A stretch of DNA of 37,873 nt from contig NZ_CALIMW010000251.1 of the NCBI RefSeq assembly GCF_938045405.1, positions 1 to 37,873 on the forward strand, read 5' to 3'. A program made the translations under genes and the position numbers. A model generated the notes under the pieces. That model was given only the letters and a program-made list of their open reading frames with translations, searched no databases and was not told where the DNA came from. Positions 1 to 6,786 of the stretch are shown one piece after another (position 1 is the stretch's first letter; the number at the start of each line of letters is the position of its first letter). Source of the stretch: an uncultured Campylobacter sp. (GTDB taxonomy: Bacteria > Campylobacterota > Campylobacteria > Campylobacterales > Campylobacteraceae).

Positions 1-47
1 ACGTAATAATTCACAAGCGTGCCGGTGATTTGGTCTTTGCAAAACAT
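1..47 (-). CDS. cas4: Cas4, N-terminal fragment (runs off left edge)
   Basis: Only the first 15 codons are in the window; the gene continues beyond base 1. The start ATG (45-47) shares one base with the TAA stop of cas3 (TAATG junction), the same coupling as at the cas5/cas3 and cas7/cas5 junctions. The visible peptide MFCKDQITGTLVNYY matches the conserved opening of type I-B Cas4, where an ITGTLVNYY stretch precedes the first Cys of the iron-sulfur cluster. Cas4 is a RecB-like nuclease that trims prespacers and selects their PAM end together with Cas1-Cas2. The identification rests on this short motif and on operon position, since cas4, cas1 and cas2 usually follow cas3 in type I-B. cas1 and cas2 are not in the window but are expected to the left. 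Confidence 0.8.
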   Translation of the reverse strand, partial: MFCKDQITGTLVNYY

Positions 48-2308
48 TAGTCGAATACCTCTTCGGCAATCGTAAGTTTAGGAAGGAAACCATAGAATTT
101 ATTATAGAAATTGCCTGGCGGTAAAATATATCTGCCAAAATAATCTTTTAAAGTAATTTTATAATCTTTTTTAAGTTCTTCTAGTAAATTTTTACCAACG
201 GATATCGTATATAATCCCAAATCTTTTTCCGAATCTTTAATTTCTGCAATAATTTCAAATTTATCGTCATTTGATTGTAACAATTTATCCCGATTATCTA
301 AAAACTTGTCGAAATGCCCACTATACTGCTCTACAAAAATTGAAACCTTCCACTCCTGTTTTGGCATAAAATTTTCATTAAATTTTTTAAATAATGTTTG
401 AAATTCCAGGTTTTTAGCGTATTGCAATAAATCTACACTAGTCGTTTCATTCTTTGTACTTTCAAAATAGCTCTCTAGGACATTATAAATTTCGCTCTCT
501 TTTATATTTTGCGATAGAATTTCCTTTATCTTATCCTCTTGCAGATCCGTATCGTGATATGGGAATGATTTACCTTCTAAATAATCAAAAACTATAACTT
601 TTGCAGGCCTATCTGACAAGCCTTCACGATTTACTCTACCCGCAGCTTGAATAATAGAGCCAAAGGGGGCAAACTCTCGAAAACCTATATCAAAGCTAAG
701 ATCGACTCCCACCTCGATCAGCTGCGTTGCAATCAAGATAATCTTTTTACCACTACTTAATTTAACTTTTATCTCGTCAATAATCTCAACTCTGTGAAGT
801 GGAATTTGGTGCGTAGTCAAAAGATAGACGCTATCTTTATTCTCGCTTTTGCTTTTTATGACTTCATATAGCTTTTTAGCTTTTGAGATGGTATTTACGA
901 CACAGAGTACTCTTTGATCTTTATGGGCTAAAATTTCATCTTTTAGGATGTCAAAATCGTTTAAATTTGGCTTATAAACGAGCTCATATCTATCCCTATC
1001 TCGCTCGTATAAAACAGGGCTTGAAAGCTCAGTAAAATTTTCAAGCTCTGCTGCAATATGAGGCATAGTCGCAGACATAAGTATAAAGTGGATATTGTAT
1101 CTTTTTGTAAATTCATTAAAAGCGGCAGAAATCGGCCTCAATAAAACTCTTGGGATATTTTGTATCTCGTCTATTATGATAACACTATCTCGCAAAGTTT
1201 CTAGTTTTAAATTATCTCTATTGTGATTTGAAAAAAATACGTAAAATAGCTGATTGAAAGTCGTAACGATAAAATTCTCATGCCAAATATCAGCCAAAAA
1301 TACTTTTTGCATAAACTGCTCTTGCTCATCTTCATTATCTTTTTCTTTATCTCTTTTACTACTTTTATAGCTTGTTAGGTGATGATATTTTAGTACGTTT
1401 TGATCCGATATTATCTTTTGATATTCGCTATGTGTTTGATCTATAATAGAGGTAAATGGTATAGCTGTTATAATTCGTCTTTTATCGCCTTTTATTTTAG
1501 CTATTTGCAGTGCTAAATTTAGGGCCAAAAACGTTTTCCCTATACCGGTGGGCGCTTTAATCAAAAACTTATCTTTTTGCGTATTATGATTAAAATTTTG
1601 AAAAATAAGTTCCTTCGCTTTTGTTCTGTATTTGTTTTTACTGCCAGTTTGCTTTGAGGTTATAATATCTTCTATCTTATTAAGATAAAGATCTATTTTT
1701 TCTTCACTTAAAATTTCTACATTTTTATAGGATTTAGAAAAAATAGCTTCAAATTTATCTGCCAAAATAAGCCTCGAATAGCGCTTCTTAAAAATAAAGT
1801 AGTTATCTAAAATTTGGTATTTTTCCAGCTCGGCCTCTAAATCCAAAAAACAGCCAATAAAATCATTAACATCGGGCTTTATCTCTAAATTCGATCTACA
1901 AATCACTTCATCTATCTTTTTAAATTTATCTTTTATTTTTGCTTTTATATTGCCTAGTTCTCTAAAGAAAGATTTAAGATCGGGCAAATCGGAATGATGT
2001 TTTAGAATAGTAAAAAAATTAGCTAAAAAATTTATATCTTTATCGACTCTAATAAAAAAATATATAAAAGCACTCTCTAGAGTATGCGTTGTTTTTAGCT
2101 TTTGTTGGGCTTTTTCAAAGTCCTCTTTTGAGGCAAAATTTTCTACTTCTAAATTTATATAATCTTGAAATCTCTGTGCAATCTTAGCAATATCGTGAAA
2201 GGATGCCGTCTCCTTATGATCACTTTCATCAAAACTATCGCTTATATTTTTTACATGAAAATTGTATGATTTTTTAGGATGCGAGTTAAAAGAGTTTGAA
2301 ATTTGCAT
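47..2308 (-). CDS. cas3: CRISPR-associated nuclease/helicase Cas3 (type I-B)
   Basis: 753 aa. This is the effector that degrades DNA bound by Cascade. An N-terminal HD nuclease domain is intact: His18, the His38-Asp39 pair in FHDIAK, His75, the His104-His105 pair in LKHH, and Asp184 in LILADKF. The superfamily 2 helicase follows: Walker A APTGIGKT at residues 252-259, a DEIQ box in IIIDEIQN near residue 385, SAT in LMSATMP, and motif VI QAAGRVNREG. HD and helicase are fused in one chain and no key residue is missing, so interference activity looks possible. The ATG overlaps the cas5 stop by one base and the stop overlaps the cas4 start by one base, indicating translational coupling. The gene is AT-rich compared with the housekeeping genes to the right. 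Confidence 0.96.
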   Translation of the reverse strand: MQISNSFNSHPKKSYNFHVKNISDSFDESDHKETASFHDIAKIAQRFQDYINLEVENFASKEDFEKAQQKLKTTHTLESAFIYFFIRVDKDINFLANFFTILKHHSDLPDLKSFFRELGNIKAKIKDKFKKIDEVICRSNLEIKPDVNDFIGCFLDLEAELEKYQILDNYFIFKKRYSRLILADKFEAIFSKSYKNVEILSEEKIDLYLNKIEDIITSKQTGSKNKYRTKAKELIFQNFNHNTQKDKFLIKAPTGIGKTFLALNLALQIAKIKGDKRRIITAIPFTSIIDQTHSEYQKIISDQNVLKYHHLTSYKSSKRDKEKDNEDEQEQFMQKVFLADIWHENFIVTTFNQLFYVFFSNHNRDNLKLETLRDSVIIIDEIQNIPRVLLRPISAAFNEFTKRYNIHFILMSATMPHIAAELENFTELSSPVLYERDRDRYELVYKPNLNDFDILKDEILAHKDQRVLCVVNTISKAKKLYEVIKSKSENKDSVYLLTTHQIPLHRVEIIDEIKVKLSSGKKIILIATQLIEVGVDLSFDIGFREFAPFGSIIQAAGRVNREGLSDRPAKVIVFDYLEGKSFPYHDTDLQEDKIKEILSQNIKESEIYNVLESYFESTKNETTSVDLLQYAKNLEFQTLFKKFNENFMPKQEWKVSIFVEQYSGHFDKFLDNRDKLLQSNDDKFEIIAEIKDSEKDLGLYTISVGKNLLEELKKDYKITLKDYFGRYILPPGNFYNKFYGFLPKLTIAEEVFD

Positions 2309-3048
2309 TATACAAATCTACAATGATAAATTTCATCGACGCAAACTATCTCGTAAATCTTAATATCTCTAGCTTTTATTTGCTTGTTAGATAATATTAA
2401 ATTTACGCCCGAAGCAGGAGACCTCTCTGGCGTTAAAACACTCGCAAAACTAATCGGAGAATATAAAATACCTTCTTCAAAATCTATATTTTTTACGTCA
2501 TCTTGAAGCACGAACGAATCTATATTTATTTCATCAAATTTTTTCTCTCCATATTTTGTTATTTCTATGAATTCGAAATTGCCCGCAAATTCGCTATTGC
2601 CAAGATAAAATGAAAATTTACAAATTCTATTTTTTAGATTATGAATCACTTCGTCTTCGAGCTTAAATTTATCAATAAAAATTATATACTTAGGATAAAT
2701 CAAGAGTTCTCTATTTATTGGTTTTTGAGGAGCTCTATCGTCACGCAAACCAAGCGAGATTTTTTGCATATCAAATTTAAGCAAACTATTTAGATGAGAC
2801 TTTGTAAATTTCGTATAGTCGTTTATATAATTTTGCGAAAAACTCTTTTTCAAAATAGGAGCACATGAGATTACGCTATATTTAAAGTCGTCAAATCTAT
2901 CATCATTTAAATAGTTATCTATGCCAAGTACAGCTGCCAACATACCACAAACCGTAGTTTTTGGAGGGATGGGTAAAGTGATATTTTGACTAATCCCCAA
3001 AGGATCTCTAAAACAAGCAAATTTACCCCAAATTTTAAATGCAAACAT
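2308..3048 (-). CDS. cas5: Cascade subunit Cas5 (type I-B, Cas5h-like)
   Basis: 246 aa. Cas5 is the RAMP protein that caps the 5' handle of the crRNA in Cascade. The N-terminus has the diagnostic Cas5 pattern: a first strand FKIWGKFACFRDP followed by the loop IPPKTTVCGMLAAVLG, the P-x-P-x(4)-G-M-L-A-A signature of Cas5 families. A glycine-containing segment LTPERSPASGVNL lies near the C-terminus. Position between cas7 and cas3 is the standard type I-B order. Start and stop each overlap a neighbour by one base (TAATG), so it depends on translation of the genes before it. No truncation is visible. Confidence 0.92.
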   Translation of the reverse strand: MFAFKIWGKFACFRDPLGISQNITLPIPPKTTVCGMLAAVLGIDNYLNDDRFDDFKYSVISCAPILKKSFSQNYINDYTKFTKSHLNSLLKFDMQKISLGLRDDRAPQKPINRELLIYPKYIIFIDKFKLEDEVIHNLKNRICKFSFYLGNSEFAGNFEFIEITKYGEKKFDEINIDSFVLQDDVKNIDFEEGILYSPISFASVLTPERSPASGVNLILSNKQIKARDIKIYEIVCVDEIYHCRFV

Positions 3049-3923
3049 TACAGTTCTTTGACCTCTAAATTTATATTTAAATTTTTAAAATTGTCCAGAT
3101 ACTTTTTAGCCGAATCATCATAAAAAACTACTACTTTTTCTATTTTTTGACTCATATTTTTTAACGACCTTACAAGAGCCGAGAAATTTAATTCACATTC
3201 GCTAAAAGTACGAAGCTGTTGAGAGTTTTCATTATCTATACTTACAAGCTCGTCAAGTAGCCCTATCATATAAGTATCTTTGTAGATAATCCTTATAAGC
3301 ATTCTTGGTTTTTGTCCGACTTTACTCCTAGTGTTGAGCAACTTGGTGCCTTGCCACATAGAATCAAGCATATCGGCAACATCTTCTTCGCTCGCGTTCG
3401 TTTTATCGGCACTTAGAGAATTTATAGTACCGTACATTGCAAACAGCCCATAAGGTATATAATTATCGGTTCTAAATGTCTTATTTAAGCTATTGTCTTT
3501 ACCGAAAGCGCCGGTTCCTTGTGATAAAATAGTCTCTGTTTCATTTAGTGATTTAGCCCAAGAAAATTGCACTGTACCTATAATTTGAAGATTACTTTTG
3601 GGTGCCACTCCTCCAAAAAGTCTATTGTCAATGCAGCTTAAAAAAACTTTTTTATCATCTTTTTCATTTAAAGCACTCTTCAACTCAGCAAATCTGGTTT
3701 CTGCCGATTGTACCTGCTCTGCGTTATTTACAAATACAGTTTTACCTTTTCTATATTGCAGATCATCTCTAATCGTTCTTTTTACTCTAACATCGCTAAC
3801 GACGGCCCTTCTATCGCTTTCATCGTATCTTGGTGCATTATCGTTTAGCATGTCGCCGTTAGGATTAGTCATTTTTGCATCCCATAAAAATAAAATTTCA
3901 CTATGCTTTGCCAACTCACTCAT
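3048..3923 (-). CDS. cas7: Cascade backbone subunit Cas7 (Csh2 family)
   Basis: 291 aa. Cas7 forms the helical backbone that holds the crRNA. The Csh2 signature is clear: LFLWDAKMTNPNGDML, then NDNAPRYDES, then a SDVRVKRTIRDDL helix; a Gly-rich thumb region reads LSQGTGAFGKDN. The reading frame is open 23 codons further upstream, but the ATG at 3921-3923 is chosen because an AAGGAG Shine-Dalgarno lies 6-7 bases before it and the family signature begins just after it. With this start the gene overlaps the cas11b stop by 8 bases. The stop shares one base with the cas5 start. Confidence 0.94.
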   Translation of the reverse strand: MSELAKHSEILFLWDAKMTNPNGDMLNDNAPRYDESDRRAVVSDVRVKRTIRDDLQYRKGKTVFVNNAEQVQSAETRFAELKSALNEKDDKKVFLSCIDNRLFGGVAPKSNLQIIGTVQFSWAKSLNETETILSQGTGAFGKDNSLNKTFRTDNYIPYGLFAMYGTINSLSADKTNASEEDVADMLDSMWQGTKLLNTRSKVGQKPRMLIRIIYKDTYMIGLLDELVSIDNENSQQLRTFSECELNFSALVRSLKNMSQKIEKVVVFYDDSAKKYLDNFKNLNINLEVKEL

Positions 3924-4338
3924 TGTCTTCTCCTTGTTTTTGATTTTCTTTTTTAAATTTTGCATAATCATTAAACCCTTTAATGAAAGCAAAAGAAATC
4001 TCCTGTTGAGCTACTCTTATATTTTTCGGGTATATAAAATAAGTGGTAACTAATTGTGATAAATCATTGTTCTTGGGAGTATTTAGACTAAATAGCTTCT
4101 CAAAATAGGTTGCTTTATTAAAAATAGCTTTTAAATTTGATTCCGTTATTCTTTTGGTCGATAACCATTTTTTAAACGTCTCGTTCTTTTTTACAACTTT
4201 CCCGTTAGGATTATACGAACTATCGATAATACCTTTTGAATAAGCGCCTATTAAATAAGCTCCTTTTATTAAGCCATTCTCAAAATAATCGGGTTGCTCA
4301 AGCAATAATTTTTCAAAATATTCAGAAAAAAGTTCCAT
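3916..4338 (-). CDS. cas11b: Cascade small subunit Cas11b as a separate gene (C-terminal part of Csh1/Cas8b)
   Basis: 140 aa. Its sequence resembles the C-terminal helical domain that normally ends a full-length Csh1/Cas8b: FENGLIKGAYLIGAYSKGI (the pattern of the ...GxxxGxL... segment), a FKKWLSTKRITESNLKAIF helix, and a final EISFAFIKGFNDYAKF (matching the EISFYFxxGxN ending). In studied type I-B systems this domain is also made alone, as Cas11, from an internal start inside cas8b. Here it has its own ATG one base after the cas8b TAG, in a different frame, preceded by AAGGA six bases upstream. Together the two proteins total 604 aa, about the usual length of a whole Csh1. The assignment is inferred from sequence pattern and position; a simple frameshifted cas8b is the alternative but is made unlikely by the dedicated ribosome-binding site. 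Confidence 0.78.
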   Translation of the reverse strand: MELFSEYFEKLLLEQPDYFENGLIKGAYLIGAYSKGIIDSSYNPNGKVVKKNETFKKWLSTKRITESNLKAIFNKATYFEKLFSLNTPKNNDLSQLVTTYFIYPKNIRVAQQEISFAFIKGFNDYAKFKKENQKQGEDNE

Positions 4339-4339
4339 T

Positions 4340-5734
4340 CTACATCCTTATTGCATTTATATCTTTTAAAAATTTTAAAACCTTGTTTTCGTTCTCTACA
4401 AAAACATTCGGATACATTATCCACTCTTTTATGCCATCTTTCAATTTACTTTTATTTTCACCGTCAAACTCTCTAAAGTGCTCAAAACGCTTTAAAACTT
4501 CCAGATAACTTATTTTTAAATATCCTAAAAGCAATTTTGCTAAATATATTTTTTCTTGTAAAATTTTATTTTTCAAATTTGCAATGCTATTTGTAGATAT
4601 AGCAAACTGTTCCGTAATCCTAAAATAATCCTTTAAATATACAAATCTAATATCATCATCCTCGTCTTGAAATCGTTTCATAGCATCCGTAATATGTTCT
4701 TCTTGCATCAAATTCGCTACCTTTCTTATCCTGCTTGGCAAAACATCTTCAAGAGTAGCAAATATTTTAACAGATAAATTGGTAACATTCACCTCCGTAA
4801 AGAATATATCGAGCGTAAAACTATTAATATATTTGAAATTTTCTATTTGCTTATTCAATTTTCTAATAAAGCTCTCTTCCCTAGCAGCTTCATCACTTAA
4901 AGTATTTGATTTCTCAAGAAAATTTATCATTTCCTTAAAAATATCTTCGTCAAAATTTACCATAGACGGAATTATTATATATTCTAATCCTTTGTAATAA
5001 AATTTAAGATTGTTTATCGCATACATCCAGCCTTTTTTGACCGATTTTGCCGTATTTTTTGACATAGGAAGACGGCTTATGGATTGCTCTTTAAATTTGT
5101 CATCATAATTATCCATAGTAAAAAACTTGACATTCGGATCATACCCGCAAGGTTCTTTTTCTTGGGTAACAATATCTATCTGTTCCTTTAAAAAAGCGTT
5201 CCCTTTTTTGTCCTCTATATGAGGCTTTACAAATTCATTAAGATAATTTTGCAAAACTTCCGGCATGAGCTCATAAAAACTTTTGCCATTTATAAGTAAA
5301 ATCAGAAAATAATCGCCTTGCTTAAAGTCTTTCAATCCAAGCTCATCATTTTTGTAGTTATCTATATAATCAAAAACAATCTTTGCTAAACTATGATTTT
5401 GTGGATTTGAATAGATTAAAATGGAATTTTGTAAGGTATGCGAAATAGCTTGGAATTTTTTATATAAATCTTTTTCGTTTTGATACTCGTAGTTTGGGTA
5501 TAAATAATATGAATTACTAGTTCCACCTATCTTTTTTGTAAAAAATGTTTTTATGGTGTCTAATGAAGTTCGTGATAGTTTTGGAGTACTAAGAAGCCTC
5601 CCGTTCTCAATTTTAAAATCAATAGCCAAAGTTATATGGTCACTATCCTTAAAATTGGAACTTTTAATCATAGCCTTAACATCGTCGTCACTTAGCAGGC
5701 TGCCAATTTTATAGAGTTTATGAGCTAATCCCAT
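4340..5734 (-). CDS. cas8b: Cascade large subunit Cas8b (Csh1-like), without its C-terminal domain
   Basis: 464 aa. It sits in the cas8b slot and matches Csh1/Cas8b in overall pattern, for example KGWMYAINNLKFYYKGLEY followed by IIIPSM. Cas8b recognises the PAM and helps recruit Cas3. Full-length Csh1 proteins are near 600 aa; here the C-terminal small-subunit domain is encoded by the next gene. The central zinc-binding segment typical of Csh1 appears degenerate, with a single Cys in EPCGYDPNVKFF. The ATG at 5734 has only a weak ribosome-binding site (TAAGG about 12 bases upstream). The 293-bp gap in front of it probably carries the promoter of the cas8b-to-cas2 part of the operon. Confidence 0.82.
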   Translation of the reverse strand: MGLAHKLYKIGSLLSDDDVKAMIKSSNFKDSDHITLAIDFKIENGRLLSTPKLSRTSLDTIKTFFTKKIGGTSNSYYLYPNYEYQNEKDLYKKFQAISHTLQNSILIYSNPQNHSLAKIVFDYIDNYKNDELGLKDFKQGDYFLILLINGKSFYELMPEVLQNYLNEFVKPHIEDKKGNAFLKEQIDIVTQEKEPCGYDPNVKFFTMDNYDDKFKEQSISRLPMSKNTAKSVKKGWMYAINNLKFYYKGLEYIIIPSMVNFDEDIFKEMINFLEKSNTLSDEAAREESFIRKLNKQIENFKYINSFTLDIFFTEVNVTNLSVKIFATLEDVLPSRIRKVANLMQEEHITDAMKRFQDEDDDIRFVYLKDYFRITEQFAISTNSIANLKNKILQEKIYLAKLLLGYLKISYLEVLKRFEHFREFDGENKSKLKDGIKEWIMYPNVFVENENKVLKFLKDINAIRM

Positions 5735-6027
5735 ATCTTATTTTTACCTTAAGTATTTTAGTTAATTTTACGACCATTTTACTTAAATATTTCTAAAATT
5801 ATTCTAGATTTGAAATCAGAATAAGATTAAGGCATTAAGAGGCATATTTTATTGTGATTCAAAACTAATTGCAATAAATACTGAACTCTATCTGCCCAAA
5901 ATTTATGTCAAATATTTTAACATCTACGATAGGGCTAAAAAATATACACAAAATGCACACTATAATGCAGATTAAAGAATAAGGTTTCCCGTTGGGATTT
6001 AAAATTATTGTTTTAAAGGTTGTGACC
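5735..6027. other. AT-rich gap between cas6 and cas8b
   Basis: No protein gene of convincing length is seen here. The gap is strongly AT-rich and holds the branched inverted-repeat element described at 5974-6036. On the minus strand it also contains a segment ending TTTTGAATC (roughly 5855-5865) that resembles the 3' handle TTTGAAAC of the CRISPR repeat at 18.4 kb. In haloarchaeal type I-B loci the same position carries the CreTA toxin-antitoxin RNA pair. A promoter for cas8b should lie here. Confidence 0.5.
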
Positions 6028-6036
6028 TTATTCTTT
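5974..6036. repeat. Branched inverted repeat overlapping the 3' end of cas6
   Basis: A perfect 12-bp inverted repeat, AAAGAATAAGGT (5974-5985) and ACCTTATTCTTT (6025-6036), encloses 39 bases. Inside are two more hairpins: TCCC-GTT-GGGA (5987-5997) and TTTAAAA-TTATTG-TTTTAAA (5998-6017). As RNA this folds as a three-way junction. The right arm covers the cas6 stop codon. It could be an attenuator or terminator between cas6 and cas8b, or part of a small RNA. Confidence 0.7.
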
Positions 6037-6714
6037 TTGCTTTACAACCCCCAAAACCCCTACTCCGTAGTTCATACACCCACTTCCAGCGCCCGTGCCA
6101 AGGATCAAATTTATTAGTTCAGCCCTAGCTACAATTTTCCATCTTGCTTGCCACGCATATACCGGCTCGCGATTGTTGCCATAATAGAATTTCACAGACT
6201 CACCCGGCTTTTGCCACAATAAATTTAACTCCATTTCGCCATCATATTTTCGCTCCATAATCGTTTCAAATCGCTGTAAAATATTTGTCTTCATCATCTC
6301 TAAATGCCTGCTATCTTGCGGCTGCAAATAGACTTTATGCCCCAAAAGCCCGCTTACTGCGCACGCCACGTAGCCTTGCACAATAGCTTCGTTCTCGCAA
6401 ATTTTATGATTTTTTGCTTCGACGGTAGTTTGCGTAAATAGAATTTCACCCAAGCTTAGCCCGTCTTTTAGCACTGCTAGCGCGATTTTACGTTCAAACT
6501 CCGGCTCGCATGAAGCAAATCGCACGCGCAAATCCTCTCCTCGCAAGATAAAATCAAACACCGTGCGTTTAAAAATTTTACCGCTTGATTCGTGCCTGTA
6601 TCCTACGTGCTCTGAAGCCGGCAGATAGCGATAAAGAAAGCCCTGAATCAGCTGCGAGAGAGATTTTGTGATTTTTAGATTTTTAGTTGGTAATTTTGCG
6701 TTGATGATTAGCAT
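6028..6714 (-). CDS. cas6: pre-crRNA endoribonuclease Cas6
   Basis: 228 aa. Cas6 cuts the CRISPR transcript within each repeat. The C-terminal Gly-rich loop diagnostic of Cas6 is present as LGTGAGSGCMNYGVGVLG, and the two-RAMP-fold architecture fits the length. A His in HVGYRHESSG near residue 36-40 is in the usual place for the catalytic His. The frame is open 11 codons further, but the ATG at 6712-6714 is preferred: AGGAG lies 6 bases before it and the protein then begins MLIINAKLP as expected for the first strand. The extra upstream codons would run into a strong hairpin at 6739-6770. It is the first cas gene, separated from cas8b by 293 bp. Confidence 0.9.
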   Translation of the reverse strand: MLIINAKLPTKNLKITKSLSQLIQGFLYRYLPASEHVGYRHESSGKIFKRTVFDFILRGEDLRVRFASCEPEFERKIALAVLKDGLSLGEILFTQTTVEAKNHKICENEAIVQGYVACAVSGLLGHKVYLQPQDSRHLEMMKTNILQRFETIMERKYDGEMELNLLWQKPGESVKFYYGNNREPVYAWQARWKIVARAELINLILGTGAGSGCMNYGVGVLGVVKQKE

Positions 6715-6738
6715 TTGCGCTCCTTTGCGCGGTAAAAT

Positions 6739-6770
6739 TTTGCCCAAGGTTCGCGCAAACCTTGGGCAAA
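6739..6770 (-). terminator. Strong hairpin terminator behind glyS
   Basis: A perfect 13-bp stem, TTTGCCCAAGGTT (6739-6751) against AACCTTGGGCAAA (6758-6770) with a 6-base loop, begins 16 bases after the glyS stop. On the minus strand it is followed by a short AAAATTTTACC run. It most likely ends the leuD-to-glyS transcript. Only 24 bases remain between the hairpin and the cas6 ATG, so cas6 would need read-through or a promoter inside or upstream of the hairpin. Confidence 0.75.
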
Positions 6771-6786
6771 TGAGCTCTAAGTAAAA

